DNA of 64,000 bases, taken from assembly GCA_037718865.1 (NCBI GenBank), contig JBBJMP010000006.1:270142-334141 (forward strand). Reading direction: 5' to 3'. The notes below the pieces were generated by a model. The model made no database searches and was not told where the DNA came from. It saw nothing but the letters and a program-made list of their open reading frames with translations. The stretch's first letter is position 1; each line of letters starts with the position of its first letter. Origin of the DNA: JADCRZ01 sp037718865. Lineage in GTDB: Bacteria > Bacteroidota > Bacteroidia > Chitinophagales > Chitinophagaceae. Position numbers and translations under genes: made by a program. Shown here in pieces: positions 36,481 through 44,988 of this stretch.

Positions 36481-38199
36481 TTAATAACCTACGTTCTGCT
36501 TTAATAAACCATTGGTCAACGTAATCTGATTCTGAGGAATAGGGAGATACTCATCTCTGCCAACTACAAAATTTGCTGACGCAATATTGAGATACTTTGA
36601 TTTTTCCTGTGCGAAGTACGTATTCGTAAAATTCCCAGCTATTCCCCATCGGACAAGGTCGAAGAAATGACAATCTTCCAATGCGAATTCCAATCGCCTT
36701 TCAAACCGTAGGGCTTTTCTGGCATAATCCTGCGTCCAGGTGCAGTTTACACCATCTATATAAGGATTGATCCGATAATTAGAAACAAATGTGCCGTTGG
36801 CGTACTTCAACATACCTGTACTGTTTGAGGCCCTTGTTCTCACCTGATTTATAAGAGGCAAAGCCAGATTTTGGTTACCTAACTCAATATAGGCTTCAGC
36901 GAGCCAAAGTAGAATGTCGTCATAGCGAAGGATGGTAATGTTTGTTGCGCTTCCAAAAAATGCTCCGTATTTCTTAAAACAGGAACATGTGTATTGTGCA
37001 TTATTTTTCATCCCTGTATACTGTCCATATATTTCCGGTACACGTTGCCAATTTTTCTGAGCAATAAAAGTTGGTATGTATTTATACGGATGTGTGGGAA
37101 TACCAACGGTATGGTCAAGACGGGGATCAACACCATTCGTCCAGAAATCTATTGAATCTTTCATGTCCACGCTATTCCAGGTGTCAATGAATGGAATACC
37201 GTTAGGATCAGTTTTAAAGGCATTCACCAAATTCTGTGATGGTGCATGAAATGAACAGCACCCATAGGGCGCAGCCATGTTGTAGGTTCCACTGTGAGCC
37301 TTGTCGATTCTACCATCTGTGGTTCCATCATTTATGGAATACTGAATGGCAAATATTGACTCCGTGTTATTTTCAGAGAAGGGAAATAGGAAATTATGAC
37401 CAAAATCGCTTATTAAACTTTTGCCACCGGAACTTATTACATTGTTGCATAATGTAACAACATTATTGAGCTTCGTTTGATTAATGGCCGTTACCTGATT
37501 TTTTACGTCCTGCTCGTAGGCTGCATAAAGGTTGACTTTAACGAGATAAGACCAGGCTGCCACTTTTGTGGGCCTGCCTACCTGTGTTTGCGTTAGAGGC
37601 AAATTATCCACGCCATTCTGGAAATCAGCAGCGATTAAATCCCATAACTGAATATTTGTTAAACTTGAATTGTCAACCAAAGCTGCATTTTGAACGGTAT
37701 CGCTTACGTATGGTACATTTTTAAACATTATTTTTAAAAGGAACTGAAGATGTCCTCTTAAAAAGCGCATTTCGGCTATGCGTTGGGTTTTATTTGGAAA
37801 CTCAGCCTCAGAAAGATTTTTCAACTTTCTTAAGGCTATATTGGCCCTTCCAATTCCTTCATAGATGCCAATCCAGGTATTATCTATTTGAACAATATCC
37901 GGGGCTACGAGGTTGAATTTCTCAAACCTGTCGTACCAGGGTGAATCACTTACACCGCCACCACCTTTATAAGCATCACCACCCCGGATACTTGCCCATG
38001 CCCACATTCCGGTGAACTGAACATGCCTGTCGTCATTGCCTATCGAGGCATATGCCGCAATACACAACTGTTCGACTGTGGAAGGTGAATTAAGTTGGTC
38101 GTCGCTGACTATTCCTTTTGGTGTATAATCAAGGAACTTTCTACAGGAAATACCTGTTATTAAGGCTATTGTAAGTATGAATAAAATGATATTTTTCAT
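36481..38199 (-). CDS. SusD/RagB family glycan-binding lipoprotein
   Basis: The lipoprotein signal MKNIILFILTIALITGISCRKF (Cys19) precedes the SusD fold: N-terminal TPR-like helices (NIALRKLKNLSEAEFPNKTQRIAEMRFLRGHL) and the C-terminal RLEFALEDCHFFDLVRWG and YLPIPQNQITLTNGLLKQNVGY. It forms the lid of the SusC channel and delivers oligosaccharides to it. It is translated 18 bp downstream of susC. Its neighbours suggest fructan-type ligands. The 572-aa length is usual. Confidence 0.95.
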   Translation of the reverse strand: MKNIILFILTIALITGISCRKFLDYTPKGIVSDDQLNSPSTVEQLCIAAYASIGNDDRHVQFTGMWAWASIRGGDAYKGGGGVSDSPWYDRFEKFNLVAPDIVQIDNTWIGIYEGIGRANIALRKLKNLSEAEFPNKTQRIAEMRFLRGHLQFLLKIMFKNVPYVSDTVQNAALVDNSSLTNIQLWDLIAADFQNGVDNLPLTQTQVGRPTKVAAWSYLVKVNLYAAYEQDVKNQVTAINQTKLNNVVTLCNNVISSGGKSLISDFGHNFLFPFSENNTESIFAIQYSINDGTTDGRIDKAHSGTYNMAAPYGCCSFHAPSQNLVNAFKTDPNGIPFIDTWNSVDMKDSIDFWTNGVDPRLDHTVGIPTHPYKYIPTFIAQKNWQRVPEIYGQYTGMKNNAQYTCSCFKKYGAFFGSATNITILRYDDILLWLAEAYIELGNQNLALPLINQVRTRASNSTGMLKYANGTFVSNYRINPYIDGVNCTWTQDYARKALRFERRLEFALEDCHFFDLVRWGIAGNFTNTYFAQEKSKYLNIASANFVVGRDEYLPIPQNQITLTNGLLKQNVGY

Positions 38200-38217
38200 G
38201 ATTTTGCTTTTATCGGG

Positions 38218-41200
38218 TTAAAATGTCACGTTTACTCCTAGTGAGTAATTCACTGGTCTCGGATAGAGACTGCCTGGGTCTTCCGGATCCATAGCCGTAA
38301 ATGCATCTTTGCCTTTTTTCCTGAATAGTAAAATACTATTTTCAGCTAATGCATAAATTCGCAACTGCTGCATCCCTATCTTTTGGAGGATTGTTTTTGA
38401 GAGAGTATATCCCAATTGCACTGTACGCAACTTGAAGTAATCACCATTTTGAGCAAAATAACTGGAAAACCGGGAAAGCTCACTATTTGCATCGACGAGC
38501 GTTAACATAGGTATTGTGGAACTCGTATTTTGTGGTGTCCAGGCATTCAATACACGTTTACCCATATTCATTCCACTGGCAATAAAATCGGTGGAGCCCC
38601 TAATACTATTGTTAATTTTCCTGCCATAAATTCCATTGCCGAACAAGGATACATCAAAATTCTTATAATAAAGTTGAACATTTATACCATAATCACCTTT
38701 AGGCAGTTGATCCCCCAGCCAATCCTGATCCAATTGATTTATTATCCGGTCTCCATTTAAGTCTGCATATCTGATTCTTCCTATCCTTTTACCAGGTTGT
38801 GTTGCTGCTTCGTCCACTTCTGCCTGGGTCTGGAAGATACCTTGTGCAACATATCCGAACAGTTCCAGTGGTGAATGTCCCAATATGGTTTTTTCGGTAT
38901 TTCCCGGGTAGGCCCTCACAACAGAAGCCGGTAATTTCGTTACCTTATTATTAAATGATCCTACATTCACACCAACGCTAAAAGTCAGGTCTCCAACATG
39001 ATCACGGTAACCAGCGGTAATCTCAAATCCTTTGTTTTCTACTGTAGCGCCATTTTGCCACTGGCTACCTCCTTCTCCGATTGTTGCAACATAAGGTGGC
39101 CTAATCAAGATATTCGAAGTTGTACGTGAAAAATAATCAAATGAACCATACACTTTTTCTTGAAATAGTCCGAAATCAACACCTGTATTGATTTCTTCAG
39201 TAGTTTCCCACTTCAGGTTTGGATTGGCAAGTTGAACCCGGGCGTAGCCGGAGGGTAGGGTACCCCCGTTTGCGCCATTAATATCGTATCCGGTACCGGT
39301 AGTTCTTGTTCCGGTATTGGTACCATAGTTTGTCATATATTGTCCAAATCTTGAATCATCTCCAATTTCCTGGTTTCCGACTCTGCCCCATCCGGCCCTT
39401 ATTTTGAGATTTGAAATAGCTACTATATTTTGGAAGAATGATTCGTTGTTCAATCTCCATCCAGCGGAAACGGAAGGAAATAAACCGAACTCGTTTTCGG
39501 TACCGAATCTTGAGGAGCCATCACGGCGTAAGGTCATAGCCAGCAAATATTTGTCTGCATAATTATAATTCACTTTACCAAAATAAGAAAGTAACTGATT
39601 CCCTATTTGGTTTCCTGAGGTTGTTTGATTACCCGTTCCGGCGCTAAGCTGGTAATAATTAATATCTTCAAGAGCAAATCCTTCTTTGTAACCAATTAAT
39701 GTTCTGTACTGGTTTTTGATTGCTTCCGTTCCCAAAAGAATACTTGCAATGTGCTTACCAAATACTACATCATAATTTGCTGTATTTGACCATGTCCAGT
39801 TAAGTCGATGGTTTTGTTCTACCTGCATGTAGTTTATAGACCGGCCAATGAAACCTTCCTGAAATGCGGGATACCTGGCAAAGTTATAACCCCCTATATA
39901 GTCGATTCCAAAATTCGATCGAATGAGCAAATTTTTTATTGGCGTTATTTCTGCATAAACATTACCGAAAATATTATAATTACGATTAAAGTTGTCTTTA
40001 TACAGAGTTAACATGTGAAGTGGATTATTGCGATCAGAAAATCCTCCACCGATGGGACCTGCAAATTTTCCGTCAGTTCTGTATACCGGCAAGATAGGCT
40101 GTAGAAATCTTGCGAGGTTAATCATGTCTGAGCCACCAAGGTCTGTGGGCATCGGCATATCACGATCGAGGGATAACTGTACATTTTCACCAATTTTCAA
40201 CTTATTTTTAATAATGTCAAAGGAGGTATTTACCCGAGCGGCATATCTACGGTATTGCGAATGTCTTATGATTCCTTGATTATTAAGGTAATTGAAACCA
40301 ATCAGCATAGTTGAATTTTCGGTTCCGTTGGATATGCTAATGTCTGTATTAGTAATAGATCCATTGTGAAACACTTCATCCTGCCAATCCGTATTTGCAG
40401 AAGGCGTCAATCCGTTAGGATTACCTCCGATCCAGGGTACAGTATTTACGGATTCAAGAACTGCGACTCCATTGGCATCAATACGCGAAACATAAGTATA
40501 AAGAGCCTGGTGGGCTGTTACAGGGGTCTTATCATTGATACTTGCCTGCCAAAGCACCTGTCCTCGTTGATGGGTATTTAAAACTGGCAGCTTTTGTGTA
40601 AATACCTGGCGGGTATAGGAGGAATTCAACTTCACCTGCATTTTTGAACTTCCACGTTTGGTTGTAACAATCACCACGCCGTTCGAAGCCCTCGCACCAT
40701 AGATGGAGGCTGCAGTAGCGTCTTTGAGAACCTGTATAGATTCAATCATGCTAGGTTCTATGTTCCGGAATTGTTGTTGATTCAAGGTAGGGACACCATC
40801 AATAATAAAAAGTGGGTTGGTATTACCCAACGTATTCAAGCCGCGGATCAGCAGTCTATTTTGTCCCCCGTTAGGTCTGCCATCCACTTCAATGAACACT
40901 CCTGGAATTCGTCCCTGGAGAGCCGTTATGGTACTTGAACCTGGTAAATCACTTATAGCTGAAGGATTAACGATAGATACTGCTCCTGTCAAATCCACTT
41001 TTCTTTGGGTAGAGTATCCGGTAACCACAACTTTTTCAAGAGAAGTGGTTTCGGTTTCAAGTGTTACGTCGATAATGGATTTACCTGCAAATGGCACTTC
41101 TTTAGTTGTGTATCCCACATACGAAAACACCAGGGTTCCGTTTTCGGTAACAGTGATGGAGTAATTTCCACTTCCATTCGTTGAAGTACCAATGTTTGTT

Positions 41201-41511
41201 CCTTTTACCGAAATGCTTACTCCTGCCAAAGGTTTCCCTTTTGAATCGGTAACTTTTCCATGTACACTATCAGCTTCTGGGGTATAATTAAACTTACTTT
41301 CTTTTAAAGGTGTATCAGTAACATCGGCTATAAGTTGACTTTTAAGAGGTAAGGCAAAAAGCAATTGAGCTGAGGTAGATATGAGTATAGAAATTGTTGC
41401 TATTCCTATCCGCCTGACTCTTTTAATGATTGGTTTATCAATTAAACGACTTTGATTCGGTGGTTGTTTATAAAGATTCTGAAAATTTTCAGCATTTATT
41501 AGAGAATTCAT
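38218..41511 (-). CDS. SusC/RagA family TonB-dependent outer-membrane transporter
   Basis: After an extended N-terminus and hydrophobic signal (RIGIATISILISTSAQLLFALPL, residues 35-57) there is a carboxypeptidase-regulatory domain (VHGKVTDSKGKPLAGVSISVKGTNIGTSTN, about 83-155). A TonB box-like KVVVTGYSTQRK, a plug (LQGRIPGVFIEVDGRPNGGQNRLLIRGL) and a 22-strand barrel ending NYSLGVNVTF follow. There is no STN domain, so anti-sigma signalling through it is unlikely. It imports fructan oligomers with SusD and is the first gene of the nine-gene operon. Expression is probably set by the operator promoter at 41796. Confidence 0.95.
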   Translation of the reverse strand: MNSLINAENFQNLYKQPPNQSRLIDKPIIKRVRRIGIATISILISTSAQLLFALPLKSQLIADVTDTPLKESKFNYTPEADSVHGKVTDSKGKPLAGVSISVKGTNIGTSTNGSGNYSITVTENGTLVFSYVGYTTKEVPFAGKSIIDVTLETETTSLEKVVVTGYSTQRKVDLTGAVSIVNPSAISDLPGSSTITALQGRIPGVFIEVDGRPNGGQNRLLIRGLNTLGNTNPLFIIDGVPTLNQQQFRNIEPSMIESIQVLKDATAASIYGARASNGVVIVTTKRGSSKMQVKLNSSYTRQVFTQKLPVLNTHQRGQVLWQASINDKTPVTAHQALYTYVSRIDANGVAVLESVNTVPWIGGNPNGLTPSANTDWQDEVFHNGSITNTDISISNGTENSTMLIGFNYLNNQGIIRHSQYRRYAARVNTSFDIIKNKLKIGENVQLSLDRDMPMPTDLGGSDMINLARFLQPILPVYRTDGKFAGPIGGGFSDRNNPLHMLTLYKDNFNRNYNIFGNVYAEITPIKNLLIRSNFGIDYIGGYNFARYPAFQEGFIGRSINYMQVEQNHRLNWTWSNTANYDVVFGKHIASILLGTEAIKNQYRTLIGYKEGFALEDINYYQLSAGTGNQTTSGNQIGNQLLSYFGKVNYNYADKYLLAMTLRRDGSSRFGTENEFGLFPSVSAGWRLNNESFFQNIVAISNLKIRAGWGRVGNQEIGDDSRFGQYMTNYGTNTGTRTTGTGYDINGANGGTLPSGYARVQLANPNLKWETTEEINTGVDFGLFQEKVYGSFDYFSRTTSNILIRPPYVATIGEGGSQWQNGATVENKGFEITAGYRDHVGDLTFSVGVNVGSFNNKVTKLPASVVRAYPGNTEKTILGHSPLELFGYVAQGIFQTQAEVDEAATQPGKRIGRIRYADLNGDRIINQLDQDWLGDQLPKGDYGINVQLYYKNFDVSLFGNGIYGRKINNSIRGSTDFIASGMNMGKRVLNAWTPQNTSSTIPMLTLVDANSELSRFSSYFAQNGDYFKLRTVQLGYTLSKTILQKIGMQQLRIYALAENSILLFRKKGKDAFTAMDPEDPGSLYPRPVNYSLGVNVTF

Positions 41512-41788
41512 GACGTTGGTTTTATTAAGTTAATAAGGACTCTAATTTGCCAGGAAAATTTAAAACATGTGTGTATTGACGGCAGTCGATACACAGCAAT
41601 AATCCTCTGAATTTTTTTTCAGAGGTTTTTTAAGGGAACTCTCTTCCTGGTTAGACTTTAAGTTAATTACTCTCTGGAAGGTAAGTGAATGAACTATTAA
41701 TTATCACTATAGATTTTGTGGTTAGGCGTATAGGCTACCCCATTAAATTCGTTTACCTTTTTATGTCCTGTCAATTTTTTTACCTATT
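41512..41788 (-). promoter_or_regulatory. Long susC leader with two hairpins
   Basis: The predicted start of transcription near 41788 leaves about 277 nt of untranslated leader. It contains two inverted repeats: CCTCTGA/TCAGAGG with T- and A-runs (41603-41631) and TGTGTAT/ATACACA (41570-41595). The first resembles a terminator on the plus strand and could act as a structure in the susC RNA. Control by attenuation is possible but unproven. Confidence 0.45.
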
Positions 41789-41795
41789 CCTACAT

Positions 41796-41825
41796 CAAAT
41801 TTAATTATTTAAACGATTAAGCAAA
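41796..41825 (-). promoter_or_regulatory. susC operon promoter with LacI-type operator in the spacer
   Basis: On the minus strand TTTG (41822-41825) and TAAATTTG (41796-41803) lie 18 bases apart and match the Bacteroidota -33 and -7 elements. The operator TTGCTTAATCGTTTAA occupies 41809-41824, within and overlapping the spacer, so a bound repressor would block polymerase. Confidence 0.7.
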
Positions 41826-41848
41826 ATTTATTTTAAAAGTATAAAATT

Positions 41849-42283
41849 CTATATTTGATTTCCCGATTCTGATTTAATACGCTGGTTGAATTCTAATCGT
41901 TCTCCATCAGGGCCAGGAATATTAAAATACCGGCAACCATTTTCCCAGAAAGGAAGAAATACAGGCGCTTCTTCAATTATATCAAACGTTGCATTCCTTA
42001 ATTCTATAAAAGCAGTATCAATATTATCCACGTCAAAAGCGATATGGTCAATGCGCCCGTCTTTTCTATTTCTGATTTCGGTAAGCTCTTTTTCAGGCAT
42101 TTGGTACAATTCAATAATCATATCGTCCCGTTGCATCATGACAACCATTCCTTTTCGTTCATTGTATTCAAATTCAGAATCCATCACATTCCCGAAGCCG
42201 AGTCTTTTGTAAAACTCCTCTGGTCTTTTTATATCAGTAACAGGTATGCCTATGTGCTGAATATGGTTGATCTTAAAATTCAT
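41849..42283 (-). CDS. VOC (glyoxalase/bleomycin-resistance-like) protein
   Basis: A vicinal-oxygen-chelate fold with two beta-alpha-beta-beta-beta units is visible (HIQHIGIPVTDIKRPEEFYKRLGF, then IDHIAFDVDNIDTAFIELR, ending FNIPGPDGERLEFNQR). The likely metal ligands are His10 and the His in DHIAF plus the late Glu of RLEF. Members isomerise, cleave or detoxify small molecules. The same operator as the fructan operon lies in its promoter, so it is probably co-regulated. The shared control suggests a side-product or sugar-related role; this is inference. Confidence 0.8.
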   Translation of the reverse strand: MNFKINHIQHIGIPVTDIKRPEEFYKRLGFGNVMDSEFEYNERKGMVVMMQRDDMIIELYQMPEKELTEIRNRKDGRIDHIAFDVDNIDTAFIELRNATFDIIEEAPVFLPFWENGCRYFNIPGPDGERLEFNQRIKSESGNQI

Positions 42284-42314
42284 ATTGCGGGATTAATTGT
42301 CAGAATGCAGGCAC

Positions 42315-42345
42315 ACAAGGTAAAATTATTTAAACGATTAAGCAA
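42315..42345 (-). promoter_or_regulatory. VOC gene promoter with the shared operator
   Basis: The minus strand has TTG (42343-42345) and TACCTTGT (42315-42322) at 20 bases, a weaker match to the -33/-7 pair. Operator TTGCTTAATCGTTTAA lies at 42330-42345, identical to that before susC. Confidence 0.55.
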
Positions 42346-42415
42346 TATTTTTACATTTAGAATCAGATTTCATAATCGGCAAATCATGTGGGGAAGAATA
42401 ATTTTTTTAAGAAAA

Positions 42416-42445
42416 TTTGCTTAATCGATTAAAATCATATATTTA
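42416..42445 (+). promoter_or_regulatory. GH32 (42463) promoter with the shared operator
   Basis: TTTG at 42416-42419 and TATATTTA at 42438-42445 are 18 bases apart, and the start codon follows 17 bases later. The operator TTGCTTAATCGATTAA (42417-42432) fills the spacer, as in the susC promoter but on the other strand. It differs from the other two copies by one base. Confidence 0.7.
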
Positions 42446-42462
42446 TAATAGATAAAGTAATT

Positions 42463-44160
42463 ATGAGGCTGTTCAGTCAAACCTGTATAAATCCAAAAAT
42501 AACCTTGAAAGTATTTTTAGGTTTAGGTTTACTTTTAATTTTTCCCCTTTCTGGCCTTGTTGCACAAGGTATTGAAATGAAAATAAGCAAGCCTTATTTG
42601 AATATTCCCATAGGAAGTGATGTAAGGGCAAAATTGATGCAGCTACGGGTAAATGGCAAGCTGCAGCGGGAATTTGCAATTCAGCTTGCAGAAGATACAG
42701 TTAGCTATTGGCTTTATGTGGATGTGTCAGAATTTAAAGGAGAAAAGCTCGACATTAATTATCCAGGCAGCCCTAAGGCAATTAAACGTATTTATCAGGA
42801 TGATAAGATAAATGGGGAGGATAGTTTATACAAGGAAAGCTACAGGCCTCAATTTCATTTTACTGTCAAAAGGGGATGGAGCAATGATATAAACGGACCG
42901 ATCTACTATAATGGCGTATATCATTTATTCTGGCAGTCTTTTCCTTTTGGTCTTGATTTCAATGTGGATTATATGTACTGGGGCCATGCAGTTAGCAAAG
43001 ATTTACTGCATTGGGAGGAATTAGAGCCAGCGCTTTATCTTGATAGTCTGGGCTCCCCCTGGTCCGGATCAACCGTAATAGACAAGAACAATTCTGCCGG
43101 TTTTGGCGCCAATGCCCTTATTATATTTTATACTGCTTTCGACAGGATCTCAAAAAAACAGGTTCAGTGTATTGCATATAGCACTGACAATGGTAAAACG
43201 TTTATGCGGTATAAAGGTAACCCAATCATAGATAGTAACAGGGAATGGGAATCGAATCACACACGGGATCCAAAGGTGCTATGGTATGAACCCACAAAAG
43301 AATGGATAATGGTGCTGTTTGAAAAAAATGGAATGTCCTTCTTTACCTCAACGAATATGAAACAATGGAAGAGGCAAAGTCATATTGAAGGATTGCATGA
43401 ATGTCCCGACTTTTTTGAATTACCGGTTGATGGTAATCCTGGCAATAAAAAATGGATACTTCATGGAGGTTCAAGTGACTACTTCATTGGAAGTTTTGAT
43501 GGTAAATCATTTACTCCTGAAACCGAAAAAGTTAGTTATTCAGAAGGCACCACACCCGGATGGGGGCCAACACTTTACGCAGCTCTAACCTTTGAAGAAA
43601 TGCCGGATAACAGGCGTGTTCAAATTGCCTGGGGAAGGATCAAACACGAAGGGATGCCCTTTAATCAAATGATGCTTTTCCCAACAGAATTTTCTTTAAG
43701 AACTACCAAAAACGGTATCCGCTTATGCTCCCGCCCGATTAAAGAAATTGAAGCACTGCATAGCCTGACACATCGCTGGCAATCCTTGTCTGTCATGGAA
43801 GCAAACAAAAAGCTGTCGGGAATCAAAAGCAAGTCCTTGCATATAAAAATGAACGTCAACCTGGAAAGAGATAAATATCTGCATCTGATGTATAATGGCA
43901 ATGAATTATTCAATTTTTCAACAAATGATCTATTGAAAGAAATATCCTCATGGCATGAGCAGCAGGGAATATATGATATTGAAATACTGATTGACCGGAC
44001 ATCTGCAGAAATCTTTCTTAACAAAGGCCTTCGCTATATTATTAAAGGGTTGAAACCGAAAAAAAATGATGATGGTTTGGAATTCGTTTCAGAGAAATAT
44101 GGCCCGGTATTGCAGCATTTAGAAGTACATGAATTGAGATCAATTTGGAACACGGAATAG
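42463..44160 (+). CDS. GH32 fructan hydrolase with N-terminal beta-sandwich (levanase/inulinase-type)
   Basis: A signal peptide (GLGLLLIFPLSGLVAQG) is followed by a beta-sandwich module of about 90 residues, similar to the extra N-terminal domain of Bacteroides GH32 proteins. The catalytic domain is intact: GWSND with nucleophile Asp142, TRDP with Asp269 and HECPD with Glu313. A C-terminal sandwich follows. It cuts beta-fructans such as levan or inulin; specificity is not decided here. It is transcribed away from the susC operon but carries the same operator, so it should respond to the same signal. Confidence 0.92.
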   Translation: MRLFSQTCINPKITLKVFLGLGLLLIFPLSGLVAQGIEMKISKPYLNIPIGSDVRAKLMQLRVNGKLQREFAIQLAEDTVSYWLYVDVSEFKGEKLDINYPGSPKAIKRIYQDDKINGEDSLYKESYRPQFHFTVKRGWSNDINGPIYYNGVYHLFWQSFPFGLDFNVDYMYWGHAVSKDLLHWEELEPALYLDSLGSPWSGSTVIDKNNSAGFGANALIIFYTAFDRISKKQVQCIAYSTDNGKTFMRYKGNPIIDSNREWESNHTRDPKVLWYEPTKEWIMVLFEKNGMSFFTSTNMKQWKRQSHIEGLHECPDFFELPVDGNPGNKKWILHGGSSDYFIGSFDGKSFTPETEKVSYSEGTTPGWGPTLYAALTFEEMPDNRRVQIAWGRIKHEGMPFNQMMLFPTEFSLRTTKNGIRLCSRPIKEIEALHSLTHRWQSLSVMEANKKLSGIKSKSLHIKMNVNLERDKYLHLMYNGNELFNFSTNDLLKEISSWHEQQGIYDIEILIDRTSAEIFLNKGLRYIIKGLKPKKNDDGLEFVSEKYGPVLQHLEVHELRSIWNTE

Positions 44161-44184
44161 AAATTTCAAATATCCATTCCTGAA

Positions 44185-44340
44185 ATGGGCGGCCTGTTAT
44201 TTGGCTTCGATACCGGGGTGATTTCAGGTGCACTTCCCTTTTTAAAAGACTATTGGAACCTGAGTAATGCAAGCATCGAGTGGGTCAATGGTTTTGGCTG
44301 CATTATTGCGTCAGGAATTATAGCCCCATTTTTTTGGTAA
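44185..44340 (+). pseudogene. N-terminal remnant of a sugar porter (MFS)
   Basis: The frame MGGLLFGFDTGVISGALPFL, then WNLSNASIEWVNGFGCIIASGIIAP, is the first two membrane segments of an SP-family transporter. It stops at 44340 after 51 residues; the remaining ten segments are missing. It sits 24 bp after the GH32 gene, so an intact fructose transporter probably once followed it. Confidence 0.65.
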
Positions 44341-44433
44341 TTTTTGATAAAATATTTGTTGCATACAATCCTGAACCGAAAAAAATTCTCTCTAGAATAA
44401 TGAAAACCCTGTTTTTTGCAGGAGAGTATATTA

Positions 44434-44719
44434 TGCCAATTGGGAATCTCATATATTTAAATGTATCATACAAAAAAATGACAAGTATTATGTTTTAATT
44501 ACTGTAGTTATTGTATCCATTCTGGTAATTAACTTTTTACTTGACCTTATTTTAAATCTAATCCGTAAAGTAATTGAGCACCAACAAAAGGAACATATAT
44601 CCATTTCTGAAATCATTAATTCTATGGTTGACCTCCATGGAGACCACTTAAAAAATATAAGTCGTCTGTCAGACGACACAAATGTTACAGTAAAAAAACA
44701 AAATGAAGGGAAACAATAA
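44434..44719 (+). pseudogene. Small single-pass membrane protein with a broken frame
   Basis: MPIGNLIYLNVSYKK in one frame connects by one extra A in an A7 run (44472-44478) to NDKYYVLITVVIVSILVINFLLDLILNLIRKVIEHQQKEH in the next. A soluble tail (ISISEIINSMVDLHGDHLKNISRLSDDTN) ends at 44719. The result would be about 95 aa with one membrane helix. The second frame has no start codon of its own. Slippage, sequencing error or decay are all possible. The family is unknown to me. Confidence 0.4.
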
Positions 44720-44863
44720 ACATCATTTAGCCAGCAGCAAGGGTATTATTTTTCATGCGGCAATCAAGAAAAATCCATTTTTAGAAAACGTGTGTATAAA
44801 AGAGTGTAGGATAAGCAAATTCTTATTATTTCATTGACTATCGAGAACTTAAAATCCTACCGG

Positions 44864-44945
44864 TGGCCTCGACAGGGCTTATTGTGGGTTTGATTATCAA
44901 CGATTTATAATTCTGCTGTAAAACATAGCGTAATGTGTAAAACAT
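44864..44945 (+). repeat. Left attachment site of the right-hand island
   Basis: GTGGCCTCGACAGG at 44864-44877 is identical to the tRNA-Arg end at 63947-63960 and lies in the same orientation. Two GTAAAACAT motifs (44918, 44937) sit just inside it. Similar motifs at 63815 and 63827 lie inside the other end. This is what an integrated element bounded by direct repeats of a tRNA 3' end looks like. Confidence 0.75.
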
Positions 44946-44988
44946 TTTTTGGAAATTAATCTTTATTAGTGTCAAAACCTATTTAAAT

